Assembly (NCBI GenBank): GCA_002005325.1
Contig: CP017315.1
Coordinates: forward strand, 1,488,001-1,552,000
From: Candidatus Tokpelaia hoelldoblerii
GTDB taxonomy: Bacteria; Pseudomonadota; Alphaproteobacteria; Rhizobiales; Rhizobiaceae
Direction: 5' to 3'
Length of the DNA stretch: 64,000 nucleotides
In this document: positions 34,205-43,543 of the stretch, piece by piece
Position numbering within the stretch: position 1 is the first letter of the stretch
How the letters are laid out: every line of letters starts with the position of its first letter
Program-made: the position numbers and the translations under genes
Notes under the pieces: model-generated
Database searches by the model: none
What the model was told of the DNA's origin: nothing
The model's input: the letters and a program-made list of their open reading frames with translations, nothing else

Positions 34205-35608
34205 TTAATCCAGTGCTTTCACAATGGCCTCAACCATCTTCTTGGCATCACCAAACAGCATCATGGTGTTATCACGAAAGAACAATTCATTCTCAACACC
34301 GGCATAGCCGGATCCCATGCCACGCTTGAGAAACAGAACCGTGCCCGCTTTTTCCACATCCAGCACCGGCATACCGTAAATCGGTGAAGCCGGGTCGGTT
34401 TTCGCCGCCGGATTGGTCACATCATTGGCGCCGATAACAAAGGCGACATCCGTGGTGGCAAATTCCGAATTGATATCCTCAAGCTCGAACACCTCGTCAT
34501 AAGGCACATTGGCTTCCGCCAGCAGCACATTCATATGCCCGGGCATGCGGCCCGCGACAGGATGAATGGCATATTTGACCTCAACGCCCTCCTCTTTCAG
34601 CTTGTCCGCCATTTCACGCAAGGCATGCTGGGCCTGCGCCACCGCCATGCCATAGCCCGGCACAATAATAACCTTGGAGGCGTTTTTCATGACAAACGCT
34701 GCATCATCTGCCGATCCCTGCTTGACCGGACGCTGTTCCCGCGCCTCGCCCGCACCACCGCCAACCGCTGCTTCACCGCCAAAGCCACCGAGAATCACCG
34801 AGATGAATGACCGGTTCATGCCCTTGCACATGATGTAACTGAGGATCGCGCCGGAAGAGCCGACCAGCGCGCCGGTGATAATCAGCGCCATATTGCCAAG
34901 GGTAAAGCCGATACCGGCCGCCGCCCCGCCTGAATAGGAATTGAGCATGGACACAACCACCGGCATATCCGCGCCGCCGATCGGGATAATCATCGTCACA
35001 CCAAGCGCCAGCGCCAGCAGCACAATCAGCCAGAAAACAAAATGGCTTTCACTCACCACCAGCAGCACAATCAGCGCGGCAATCACCGCGCCAAGCATCA
35101 GATTCAGCAGATGGCGTGACGGCAGCAGGACAGGCTTGCCCGACATACGGCCGTCAAGCTTGAGAAAAGCGATAATCGAACCGGTGAAGGTCATGGCGCC
35201 GATTGCGACACCGATTGCCATCTCCACCAGTGCGCGGGCATGAATACCGCCTGCCTCGCCAATGCCGAAAGACTGTGGTGAATACAATGTGGCCGCCGCC
35301 ACCATGATGGCCGCCAGACCAACCAGCGAGTGAAACGCCGCCACAAGCTGCGGCATGGCTGTCATGGCAATGCGTTTGGCGATATAAGCGCCGATCATGC
35401 CGCCAAGCCCCAGGCCGGCAGCAATCTGCACCAGGCCGCCAAAGCCCGGGCGGGCCAGAGCCAAGGTGGTGGCAATGGCAATCGCCATACCGGCCATGCC
35501 GTAAAGATTGCCCTGCCTGCTGGTTGCCGGGTGCGAAAGGCCGCGCAGCGCCATGATAAACGACACGCCGGAGACAAGATAAAGAAAAGCTGCAAAATTA
35601 ATACTCAT
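34205..35608 (-). CDS. pntB: NAD(P) transhydrogenase subunit beta
   Basis: 467 residues. The N-terminal half is membrane-embedded with about nine helices and the C-terminal half is the NADP-binding domain III (VIIVPGYGMAVAQAQHALREM, HPVAGRMPGHMNVLLAEA, VIGANDVTNPAA). With PntAA and PntAB it couples proton influx to NADPH formation. Given the degenerate 6-phosphogluconolactonase in this window, transhydrogenase may be an important NADPH source (inference). Confidence 0.96.
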   Translation of the reverse strand: MSINFAAFLYLVSGVSFIMALRGLSHPATSRQGNLYGMAGMAIAIATTLALARPGFGGLVQIAAGLGLGGMIGAYIAKRIAMTAMPQLVAAFHSLVGLAAIMVAAATLYSPQSFGIGEAGGIHARALVEMAIGVAIGAMTFTGSIIAFLKLDGRMSGKPVLLPSRHLLNLMLGAVIAALIVLLVVSESHFVFWLIVLLALALGVTMIIPIGGADMPVVVSMLNSYSGGAAAGIGFTLGNMALIITGALVGSSGAILSYIMCKGMNRSFISVILGGFGGEAAVGGGAGEAREQRPVKQGSADDAAFVMKNASKVIIVPGYGMAVAQAQHALREMADKLKEEGVEVKYAIHPVAGRMPGHMNVLLAEANVPYDEVFELEDINSEFATTDVAFVIGANDVTNPAAKTDPASPIYGMPVLDVEKAGTVLFLKRGMGSGYAGVENELFFRDNTMMLFGDAKKMVEAIVKALD

Positions 35609-35621
35609 TGCTGGAAATCCC

Positions 35622-36032
35622 TTACTTTTCTTTTTTCCTGTACATGGCGAGCATGCGCTGCGTCACCAGAAAACCGCCAAAAATATTGACACTCGCCAGA
35701 ACCAGCGCCACAAATCCGAAAAAGGTCGCCGCACCGGAAAGCGACAGCCCCACCGCCAGCAGCGCGCCGACAACAATCACCGAGGAAATCGCATTGGTCA
35801 CCGCCATCAGCGGCGTATGCAGAGCCGGCGTCACCGCCCAGACAACATAGTAGCCGACAAAAATCGACAACACAAAAATCGCCAGTTGAAAAATAAACGG
35901 ATCAATCGCCCCGCCGCTCGCGGCCTGCGCCGCTTGTGCCAGCGCGTCCGAAACCCCGTCATTTGCCGTGCGCACGGCGTCAACAGCCTGCGCCAGATTT
36001 TCAAACGCTTTATCAAGAGCCTCTGTCACCAT
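35622..36032 (-). CDS. pntAB: NAD(P) transhydrogenase subunit alpha, membrane part
   Basis: 136-residue second part of the split alpha subunit. After a polar N-terminus come three to four membrane helices (FIFQLAIFVLSIFVGYYVVW, HTPLMAVTNAISSVIVVGAL, FFGFVALVLASVNIFGGFLV). The start overlaps the pntAA stop by one base, and pntB starts 13 bp downstream. The split into three genes is normal for alphaproteobacteria. Confidence 0.95.
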   Translation of the reverse strand: MVTEALDKAFENLAQAVDAVRTANDGVSDALAQAAQAASGGAIDPFIFQLAIFVLSIFVGYYVVWAVTPALHTPLMAVTNAISSVIVVGALLAVGLSLSGAATFFGFVALVLASVNIFGGFLVTQRMLAMYRKKEK

Positions 36033-37231
36033 TACTGTGCTCCTTCTCTCTCTTCCGCCCTGTCGGCTCTCTCTTCTGTGGTTGCTTTTGGTTTCGCCTC
36101 TCCTTTCGCGAAAGCAGGATGAACAATCCTGCCGTCACGGGTCAGCAAGGTCGCCTTGACAAGGTCATCCTCATCATTGACAGCCAGCTTTTTTGCTTGC
36201 CTGTCCGTCATGCTTTCAACAAAGGCATAAAGATTGCGCGCATAAAGCTGTGAAGCCGTGGCGGCGATTCGGCCCGCCACATTGGTATAGCCGACAATCT
36301 TCACGCCTTCGACCTCGACAATCTCGTCCACCTTCGCACCTTCAACATTGCCGCCGCGCTCAACCGCGAGGTCCACCACCACCGAACCGGGGCGCATGGT
36401 TTTCAGCATTTCACGGGTGATAAGCCGCGGCGCGGGACGCCCGGGGACAAGCGCCGTGGTGATGACAATATCCTGCCTGGCAATATGATCCGCTGTCAGC
36501 GCCGCCTGTTTTTCCTGATAGTCTTTTGACATTTCACGGGCATAACCGCCCGCTGTTTCAGCAGCGCGGAACTCGTCATCCTCCACCGCGATAAACTTTG
36601 CGCCAAGGGAGGCTACCTGCTCTTTCGCCGCCGGACGCACGTCATTGGCTGTCACCACGGCTCCCAGACGGCGCGCCGTGGCAATGGCCTGAAGACCGGC
36701 AACACCCGCACCCATGACAAACACCTTCGCCGCCGGTACAGTGCCGGCGGCAGTCATCATCATCGGCACAGCGCGGTCATAAACGGACGCCGCGTCAATC
36801 ACCGCCTGATAACCGGCAAGATTGGCCTGCGAGGACAGCACATCCATCACCTGCGCACGGGTGATGCGCGGCATGAACTCCATGGAAAACCCTGTCACAC
36901 CGGCCCTGGCAATGGCCTCAATTTCCCTTTCCGCCCCAAAAGGATCAAAGAGGGCAATGACCACCGCGCCCTTTTTGTAAGCAGCCGCTTCCTGCGCCGT
37001 CGGGCGGCGCACTTTCAGGATAATATCCGCCTTTGCTCCATCCGCAGCGGCAACAATCCCGGCACCGGCCTTTTCATAATCTTCATCGGGAATTGCTGAA
37101 AGCCGGCCTGCCGCTTTTTCAACAGCAACCTGATAACCAAGTGCCACATACTTCTTCACCGTTTCGGGCGAGGCGGCAACACGCGGCTCGTTTTTCTCTG
37201 TCTCCCGGGCAATAAAAATAGTCTCGGCCAA
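36032..37231 (-). CDS. pntAA: NAD(P) transhydrogenase subunit alpha, NAD-binding part
   Basis: About 399 residues, the NAD(H)-binding domain I. Visible blocks are RETEKNEPRVAASPETVKKY at the start, then VFVMGAGVAGLQAIATARRLG and VDLAVERGGN. I place the start at TTG 37231: AGGAG is 7 bases upstream and family proteins begin here. The nearest upstream alternative in frame, GTG 37267, has no ribosome-binding site. The C-terminus carries a Lys/Glu/Arg-rich extension of about 25 residues. Confidence 0.92.
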   Translation of the reverse strand: MAETIFIARETEKNEPRVAASPETVKKYVALGYQVAVEKAAGRLSAIPDEDYEKAGAGIVAAADGAKADIILKVRRPTAQEAAAYKKGAVVIALFDPFGAEREIEAIARAGVTGFSMEFMPRITRAQVMDVLSSQANLAGYQAVIDAASVYDRAVPMMMTAAGTVPAAKVFVMGAGVAGLQAIATARRLGAVVTANDVRPAAKEQVASLGAKFIAVEDDEFRAAETAGGYAREMSKDYQEKQAALTADHIARQDIVITTALVPGRPAPRLITREMLKTMRPGSVVVDLAVERGGNVEGAKVDEIVEVEGVKIVGYTNVAGRIAATASQLYARNLYAFVESMTDRQAKKLAVNDEDDLVKATLLTRDGRIVHPAFAKGEAKPKATTEERADRAEEREGAQ

Positions 37232-37441
37232 ACTGCATCTCCTTGTTCCGACATTTTGATAGAACACCGCAAATATATTTTGTCTGCGCTCGCAATGCGC
37301 CCATCATATGGGAGTTTTCCCCCTGTCGCAATTGCTCTTTGCCACCGGACAGGAGAATTTCAGCAAAACATGGTTTTAAAAACCGGATATGTCTTCTTCT
37401 TGCCCAAAATACAAAGAACGTGTATCACCAGATAAAACCGG

Positions 37442-37511
37442 AATACAAAAACTTCCTTTTTGTTTTTGTAAAGGTTAATACAAAAACTTCCTTTTTGTTC
37501 TTGTAAAGGTT
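37442..37511 (+). repeat. Tandem pair of 35-bp inverted-repeat units upstream of puuD-like gene
   Basis: Units 37442-37476 and 37477-37511 differ at one base. Each has arms ACAAAAAC and GTTTTTGT around a 9-nt spacer TTCCTTTTT, then AAGGTT. Ends 20 bp before the start codon at 37532. Matches the coxA-upstream element in core sequence, period, copy number and orientation; the outer pair of the arms is A-T here and G-C there. The rest of 37232-37441 shows no feature I can name. Confidence 0.85.
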
Positions 37512-37531
37512 AATGTAACAGGTAGTAATTT

Positions 37532-38311
37532 ATGTCCGGTCACTCCCAGCCTCTTATTGCCATTCCGGCAAACAGTTTCCCTTATGAAGACCATATCCGC
37601 CATGGCGTACAGGCGCAATATCTCGCCGCCGCGCTTGATGTCGCCGGTGTCACGCCGCTGCTTGTCCCGGCTTTGGGAGAAAAGCTCGATATTGCCGCCA
37701 TCCTTGATTCTGTTGACGGCATCCTGATAACCGGCGCGCGCTCCAATGTGCACCCCGCCCATTACGGCGAGGCGGAAACAGCGGCGCATGCCCCGTTTGA
37801 TCCGGGCCGTGACGCAACCACTCTGCCGCTTATCCGCATGGCGCTTGCCCGCGGCATACCGCTTCTGGCCATCTGCCGCGGCATGCAGGAGCTAAACGTT
37901 GCCCTTGGCGGCACGCTTCTTTCCCATGTGCAGGAATTGCCCGGGCGGGACGACCACCGCGCACCGGAAAACGCCCTGCCGGACGAACGTTATACCCTGC
38001 GCCAGAAAGTCAGCGTGCGGAAAAACAGCCGCCTCGCCGCCATTGTCGGTGCCGGGGATATTCTGGTCAATTCGGTGCATGAACAGGCAATCGGCGAACT
38101 GGCGCCGGCAGTGACGGTTGAAGCAACAGCCCCCGACGGCACGATTGAGGCAATCTCCGTCAGGGACGCAAAGGATTTTGCCCTTGGGCTGCAATGGCAC
38201 CCGGAATACTGGGCAACGTCAGACAAGCCTTCCAACGCTATTTTCAAAAGTTTCGGCGCGGCCGTTTACAACTGCCACGCCAGGAAAACATCACCCCGCA
38301 ATCAGAAATGA
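37532..38311 (+). CDS. Gamma-glutamyl-gamma-aminobutyrate hydrolase-like class I amidotransferase
   Basis: 259 residues, PuuD/peptidase C26 type. The nucleophile C115 lies in LLAICRGMQELN and the catalytic His-Glu in LGLQWHPEYW; SNVHP(A)HYG is the family substrate loop. PuuD releases GABA from gamma-glutamyl-GABA, the fourth step of putrescine breakdown; puuA- and puuB-like genes lie at 44446-47158. The 35-bp repeats in its leader suggest unusual control. Other small gamma-glutamyl substrates are possible. Confidence 0.85.
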   Translation: MSGHSQPLIAIPANSFPYEDHIRHGVQAQYLAAALDVAGVTPLLVPALGEKLDIAAILDSVDGILITGARSNVHPAHYGEAETAAHAPFDPGRDATTLPLIRMALARGIPLLAICRGMQELNVALGGTLLSHVQELPGRDDHRAPENALPDERYTLRQKVSVRKNSRLAAIVGAGDILVNSVHEQAIGELAPAVTVEATAPDGTIEAISVRDAKDFALGLQWHPEYWATSDKPSNAIFKSFGAAVYNCHARKTSPRNQK

Positions 38312-38413
38312 ACAAATAGCGCTTTTCAATCCGGAAAAATTTTTCTATGAAAAGCTGAGCGCAAGGGACAGTCCTGCCAGCAGGCACGGGATACGAAAAA
38401 GAGGGAGAGAAAT

Positions 38414-39316
38414 ATGGCAAACATTATCAGCGGCACGCATTTGGCCGCAGACGTGATTGAAACAGTTAAAACCGGTGCGCAGGCACTGCTGAAAAGCCAT
38501 GATATCCGCCCCGGGCTTGCCGTTATCATTGTCGGGGAAGATCCGGCCAGTCAGATTTATGTCGCCTCCAAGGGGCGCAAGGCGGAAGAGTGCGGCTTTC
38601 ACGCCGTCACCCACCGGCTCACAGCGGACACCAGCGAGGACCAGCTGTTGCAGCTGATTGGTGAATTAAACGCCGACCCGGCCATTCATGGCATTCTGGT
38701 GCAGCTGCCGCTGCCCGCCCATATCCATGAGGAAAACATCACACAGGCCGTTTCACCGGACAAGGATGTTGACGGTTTCCACTACAGCAATATCGGCAAA
38801 CTCGTTGCCGGCGCGGGAGAAGACGGGTTTGTGCCCTGCACACCGGCCGGCGCGATGATGATGATTCGCCGCGTGCGCGGTGATGATCTTTCCGGTCTTG
38901 ATGCGGTGGTGGTCGGCCGTTCCAATATTGTCGGCAAACCGATGGCCAGCCTGCTGCTTGCCGCCAGTGCCACAGTGACCATCGCCCACAGCCGCACGCA
39001 CGAACTTGAGGAAGTGGTGCGCAGCGCCGATATTCTTGTCACCGCCATTGGCCAGCCTGAATTTGTCAAAGGCGTATGGATCAAGCCCGGCGCAACCATT
39101 ATTGATGTCGGTATCAACCGTATCCCCGACCCGCACAAAGGTGAAGGTGCCACCCGGCTTGTCGGTGATGTTGAATTTGATATCGCTTCTGTGGTGGCGC
39201 GCGATATCACACCAGTGCCGGGCGGTGTCGGCCCGATGACCATCGCCATGCTGATGGCCAACACATTAAAGGCCGCCTGCCTCTCTGCCGGTGTTAAGCC
39301 ACCGGTTATCCGCTAA
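38414..39316 (+). CDS. folD: Methylenetetrahydrofolate dehydrogenase/cyclohydrolase
   Basis: Bifunctional folate one-carbon enzyme, 300 residues. Signatures are YVASKGRKAEECG with the catalytic Lys, GILVQLPLPAHI, PDKDVDGFH, GRSNIVGKPMASLLL and PGGVGPMTIAML. Preceded by GGGAGAGAAAT. Convergent with the TetR gene, 16 bp apart. Complete and ordinary. Confidence 0.97.
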   Translation: MANIISGTHLAADVIETVKTGAQALLKSHDIRPGLAVIIVGEDPASQIYVASKGRKAEECGFHAVTHRLTADTSEDQLLQLIGELNADPAIHGILVQLPLPAHIHEENITQAVSPDKDVDGFHYSNIGKLVAGAGEDGFVPCTPAGAMMMIRRVRGDDLSGLDAVVVGRSNIVGKPMASLLLAASATVTIAHSRTHELEEVVRSADILVTAIGQPEFVKGVWIKPGATIIDVGINRIPDPHKGEGATRLVGDVEFDIASVVARDITPVPGGVGPMTIAMLMANTLKAACLSAGVKPPVIR

Positions 39317-39332
39317 TTGCACAGCATATCTG

Positions 39333-39944
39333 TCACAGGGTCGTATCAGCGCAATAGCCTCTGACAAAAGCAGTCAGAATCAGGCGCAATTGCCCGCGCA
39401 GCACATCCTGTGACAAAATTGGCATACGCCCCTGCAGCCCCAGAAAAATAATGCCGTGCACACCGGAATACAGATTGCGCGCCAGCAACCGGCAACCCTG
39501 CCGCGAAATGGGTTTGAGGGCGGCAAGCGGCGCTTCAATATAACGAAACAGCGCGTAATGTTCCTGCAGGTGCCAGTCGGGAATCTGCCCGTCCGGCGGT
39601 AATATATGTTCAAACACCGCCGCCCAGCGGTTGCGGTTTGCCACAACAAAATCAAGATACGCATGGCTGAGCGCCAGCAGCCGCGTCAGCGGGGCCTTGT
39701 CACGGTTGTCATGGTCAATTTTTGCCAGATGCCGGTCAAGCGCATGCAGAGTCTGTGAATTGGCGGCGATAATCAGCGCGTCAAGATCAGCATAAAGATT
39801 ATACACAGTGCCGACAGAACAGCCCACAGCAGCAGCAATATCACGTATATTCAGGCTGGCCAGACCATGGGCGGCAATCTGCCCTTCAACATAATCGAGC
39901 ACTTTCCCGCGCAGGACATTGCGCTTTTCATCCGTTTTCACCAC
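39333..39944 (-). CDS. TetR-family transcriptional repressor
   Basis: About 203 residues. The N-terminal helix-turn-helix is SLNIRDIAAAVGCSVGTVYNLYADLDAL, and the C-terminal ligand domain resembles that of regulators with WHG-type ends. I choose GTG 39944 (AAGGA 8 bases upstream); the longer ATG 40013 adds a Cys- and Lys-rich stretch that overlaps the operator region. Two palindromes TTGAAC-N3-GTTCAA lie between it and the divergent fusion gene, so it likely represses both and senses acyl-CoA or a lipid (inference). Confidence 0.87.
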   Translation of the reverse strand: MVKTDEKRNVLRGKVLDYVEGQIAAHGLASLNIRDIAAAVGCSVGTVYNLYADLDALIIAANSQTLHALDRHLAKIDHDNRDKAPLTRLLALSHAYLDFVVANRNRWAAVFEHILPPDGQIPDWHLQEHYALFRYIEAPLAALKPISRQGCRLLARNLYSGVHGIIFLGLQGRMPILSQDVLRGQLRLILTAFVRGYCADTTL

Positions 39945-40005
39945 ACGCTGTTTCCTTGTACGACAACACCCCTTTTTAAAGGTGCAATCCGGTTTTTCAA
40001 AAAAA

Positions 40006-40076
40006 TTGAACAAAGTTCATTTTTTAGCTTGAACATTGCCTGATTTTCATTTATCACTATTTTGAACATCGTTCAA
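40006..40076. promoter_or_regulatory. Paired TetR operators TTGAAC-N3-GTTCAA
   Basis: Two inverted repeats, TTGAACAAAGTTCAT at 40006-40020 and TTGAACATCGTTCAA at 40062-40076, with an extra half-site TTGAAC at 40029-40034. They sit between the TetR gene and the divergent fusion gene and overlap where both promoters should be. Confidence 0.7.
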
Positions 40077-40109
40077 CAAAACTTTTACACGAAATACAGG
40101 AATTTAAAA

Positions 40110-43100
40110 ATGTCTGGCCGCCTTATTTTTTCCCGCCGTTTTGCGCCATTGTTTCTGACACAGGCACTGGCGGCGTTTAATGACAATTTTCTCAAATTCA
40201 TCCTCGGCCTTGTCATCATAAACCAGCTTGGCGAAAGCGCCGGCGAATCATTGAACACGCTGGCGGCGGCAATTTTTATTGCGCCGTTTCTGGCGCTTTC
40301 CTCGCTTGGCGGCGAACTGGCCGACAAATACGACAAAGCCACGCTCGCCCGCCTGTTGAAGGGCAGTGAAATTGCTGTCGCGCTTGTTGCGGCGCTTGGT
40401 TTCTACTGGCATTCCATTGCGCTATTGCTGCTGGCGCTGTTTGGCTTCGGTGTCGGCTCGGCGCTGTTCGGCCCGGTTAAATACGCCATCCTGCCCGCTT
40501 TAATGCGCAATGAAGAACTGGCAAAAGCCAATGCCTGGATTGAAGGGGCGACATTTGCCGCCATTCTTGGCGGGACACAGCTTGCTGTTGCCGTCTTTTC
40601 AACAAGCCTTGACAACCCGGCGCTGTTTGCCGCCCTGATGGTTGCCATCGCTGTCGCCTGCTATGGTACAAGCCTGGCTATTCCCAAAACCGGACGCGCC
40701 GCACCGTCCAGTCAGATCAACCGCAACATCTTCACCTCCACCACGACATTGCTGCGTGACCTTTATGCCGACAAGCGCCTGTTTGTCACTGCGCTGATTT
40801 CCTGCTGGTTCTGGCTGGTCGGCGCACTGATGATAACCCTGCTGATTCCACTGGTTAAAAATGTCCTTGGCGGCAATGAGGCGCTGAGCGGCGCTTATCT
40901 TGCCTTGTTCACCATTGCCGTGGCACTCGGCTCGGCCTGTACTGCATGGCTGGTCAATGGCCGCATTGTGCTGCTGCTTGCACCCCTTGGCACTTTCATC
41001 GCCGGCCTTTTTACCGCTGACCTCGCCTTTGTTCTGGCCTATACAGCGCCGGTTGCGGATGCCGGTTCCTTCACCGTTCTTTTCACCGATCCGGCAGCAC
41101 GCCATATCGGCATTGATTTTGCCGGTATCGCCTTCTTCGGCGCCATGATTGTCGTGCCAGGCTTTGCCGCCCTGCAACAATGGGCGCATGAGACACACAA
41201 GGCACGTATTATCGCCAGCGCCAATGTGTTGTCTGCCGCCTGTATGGCAGGCGGCACTGCGCTGGTGGCGCTGGCGCAGCTTCTCGGCGCAGGCCTTGCC
41301 GCCATCTTTGCCGCCATTGCCGCCTGTTCGCTTCCTGTCTCCTTGCTGATGCTCAAATATCTGCCGACAAGCCCGCTCGGTGATCTGATCAAGCTTGTTT
41401 TCCGCATTGTTTTCCGCCTCGAAATTGCCGGCACGGAAAATCTTGACCATGCCGGCAGGCAACCGGTCTTCGCCCTCAACCACATTTCTTTTCTTGACGC
41501 GCCCTTGTCGCTGGTGCTGAGCGACCGCAAACCGGTTTTCGCTATTCATCAGGACATGATCAAAAAATGGTGGGTGAAGCCGTTTCTCAAACTCATCCGC
41601 GCCATACCGGTTGACCCGTCAAAACCGATAGCAACCCGCACGCTGATTCGCGCTGTGCAGGACGGTAACCCGCTGGTGATTTTCCCTGAAGGGCGCATCA
41701 CCACCACCGGCAGCCTGATGAAAATCTATGACGGCGCCGCCATGGTGGCTGATAAAACCGGCAGCCCGATTATACCGGTGCGCATTGACGGGCTGGAACG
41801 CACGCCATTTTCGCACCTGGGCAAAAGCCAGCTCAGAAAACGCCTGTTTCCCAAGGTCAGAATGACCATTCTGCCGCCGGAACATATGGCCATTAACAAC
41901 GCAATCAAAGGAAAAAAGCGCCGGCAACATGCCGGAACGCACCTCTATCACATCATGTCCAATATGATTTTCCAGACAAACCACACCTCGCAAACCCTGC
42001 TTGAAGCCACCATTGACGCTGCACGCAAAAACGGTATGAAACATAAAACGGTTCAGGATCCGCTTGGACACGCCCTCAGCTATGGCAAACTGCTGACGGC
42101 AAGTGCAGTTCTGGCGCGCAAATTTGCCCGCGATTTTCATGACAGCACCGCAGTCGGCGTCATGCTGCCGACCACCAATGGCGCAGCGGCGGTGTTTCTC
42201 GGCCTGATTTCCGCCGGTAAAGTCCCTGCCATGCTGAACTTCTCCGCCGGTCTCAGCAACCTTCTCGCCGCCTGCCGGACAGCGCAAATCCGCACCTTGC
42301 TGACCTCACGCGCTTTTATCAGACAGGCGCGGCTTGATCTTATCATCGAGGAAATGACCAAAACTGTCGGGATTGTCTATATTGAAGACTTGCGGGCAAA
42401 CATTACATTCAGCGATAAAATCGGCGGGATTTTGCGGAAAACAAAACCGCTGGTGAAAAAATCCGGTGACGATCCGGCAGTCATCCTGTTCACGTCCGGT
42501 TCAGAAAGCCTGCCGAAGGGTGTTGTTCTCAGCCACAACAACATCATCGCCAATACCGCACAGGCCGCGGCGCGCATTGACTTCAATTCCGCCGACAAGC
42601 TGTTCAACACCATGCCGTTTTTCCATTCTTTCGGCTTGACGGTCGGGCTGGTCCTGCCGCTTGTCCATGGCGTGCCGGTTTACCTTTATCCCTCACCGCT
42701 GCATTACCGCATCATTCCGGAACTGATTTACAGCTGCAACGCGACGATCATTCTGGGCACGGATACCTTCCTCACCGGCTATGCCCGCACGGCCAACCCT
42801 TATGACCTGCGTTCACTGCGTCTGTGTATCGCCGGAGCGGAGCCGGTCAAGGATTCCACCCGTCAGATTTACATGGAAAAATTCGGGCTGCGTATTCTGG
42901 AAGGATATGGTGTCACAGAAACCGCACCGGTCATCGCGCTCAATACGCCGATGTCCAATAAAACCGGCACAGTCGGCAAAATGCTCCCCGGGATGGAATA
43001 CCGGCTTGAGCCGGTGCCCGGGATGGAAGAAGGCGGCCGCCTGCTGGTCAAGGGGCCGAATGTCATGGCCGGTTACCTGCTGGCGGAAAACCCGGGCATG

Positions 43101-43493
43101 CTTGTGCCGCCGCCCGAAGGCTGGCATGACACCGGTGACATTGTCACAATTGACGAGGAAGGGTTTATCCGCATTGTCGGCCGCGCCAAACGCTTTGCCA
43201 AAATTGGCGGTGAGATGATTTCACTTGCGGCGATTGAAAAGCTGGCGGATGAATTCTGGCCGAACACGCCCTGCACTGTTGCCGCCCTTAAGGACGCACG
43301 CAAGGGCGAGCGGCTTGTGCTCATCACGGAAGCAGAAAATGCCGACCGGGCCGCGTTCATGAAATTTATCAAAGGCAAGGGAGCAACGGATCTGTCTCTC
43401 CCTTCCGAGATTATCACCGCCAAAGTACCGCTGCTTGGCAGCGGCAAGGTAGACTTTGCCGCGGCAATGAAACTTGCTGAAAGTTTGCAGTAA
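40110..43493 (+). CDS. MFS transporter - PlsC acyltransferase - acyl-ACP ligase fusion
   Basis: 1127 residues in three parts. Residues 1 to about 400 are an LplT/MFS-like transporter (FLTQALAAFNDNFLKFILG). At about 430-640 is a PlsC-type acyltransferase with H-x4-D (NHISFLDAPL, near 457) and FPEGRITTTG. From about 650 it is an AMP-forming acyl ligase (LFTSGSESLPKGVVLSHNN near 793, YGVTETAP, DTGDIV, catalytic Lys in LLGSGKVDF). It is the fused equivalent of E. coli LplT plus Aas, importing and re-acylating lysophospholipids. Start ATG 40110 follows CAGGA. The frame opening earlier at TTG 40062 is the operator. Confidence 0.92.
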   Translation: MSGRLIFSRRFAPLFLTQALAAFNDNFLKFILGLVIINQLGESAGESLNTLAAAIFIAPFLALSSLGGELADKYDKATLARLLKGSEIAVALVAALGFYWHSIALLLLALFGFGVGSALFGPVKYAILPALMRNEELAKANAWIEGATFAAILGGTQLAVAVFSTSLDNPALFAALMVAIAVACYGTSLAIPKTGRAAPSSQINRNIFTSTTTLLRDLYADKRLFVTALISCWFWLVGALMITLLIPLVKNVLGGNEALSGAYLALFTIAVALGSACTAWLVNGRIVLLLAPLGTFIAGLFTADLAFVLAYTAPVADAGSFTVLFTDPAARHIGIDFAGIAFFGAMIVVPGFAALQQWAHETHKARIIASANVLSAACMAGGTALVALAQLLGAGLAAIFAAIAACSLPVSLLMLKYLPTSPLGDLIKLVFRIVFRLEIAGTENLDHAGRQPVFALNHISFLDAPLSLVLSDRKPVFAIHQDMIKKWWVKPFLKLIRAIPVDPSKPIATRTLIRAVQDGNPLVIFPEGRITTTGSLMKIYDGAAMVADKTGSPIIPVRIDGLERTPFSHLGKSQLRKRLFPKVRMTILPPEHMAINNAIKGKKRRQHAGTHLYHIMSNMIFQTNHTSQTLLEATIDAARKNGMKHKTVQDPLGHALSYGKLLTASAVLARKFARDFHDSTAVGVMLPTTNGAAAVFLGLISAGKVPAMLNFSAGLSNLLAACRTAQIRTLLTSRAFIRQARLDLIIEEMTKTVGIVYIEDLRANITFSDKIGGILRKTKPLVKKSGDDPAVILFTSGSESLPKGVVLSHNNIIANTAQAAARIDFNSADKLFNTMPFFHSFGLTVGLVLPLVHGVPVYLYPSPLHYRIIPELIYSCNATIILGTDTFLTGYARTANPYDLRSLRLCIAGAEPVKDSTRQIYMEKFGLRILEGYGVTETAPVIALNTPMSNKTGTVGKMLPGMEYRLEPVPGMEEGGRLLVKGPNVMAGYLLAENPGMLVPPPEGWHDTGDIVTIDEEGFIRIVGRAKRFAKIGGEMISLAAIEKLADEFWPNTPCTVAALKDARKGERLVLITEAENADRAAFMKFIKGKGATDLSLPSEIITAKVPLLGSGKVDFAAAMKLAESLQ

Positions 43494-43506
43494 AGCTCTC
43501 AAACAG

Positions 43507-43538
43507 ATGGCGCGCCCTGTTTCAACAGGGCGCGCCAT
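43507..43538. terminator. Bidirectional terminator
   Basis: Perfect 15-bp GC-rich stem (43507-43521 with 43524-43538) with a 2-nt loop, followed by TTGCTTTT on the plus strand. Between the convergent fusion gene and the lactonase gene. Confidence 0.8.
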
Positions 43539-43543
43539 TGCTT

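Noticed and set aside
23116..37511. 35-bp repeats considered as CRISPR arrays
   Set aside because: Only two units per locus, directly adjacent without spacers, and no cas gene in the window.
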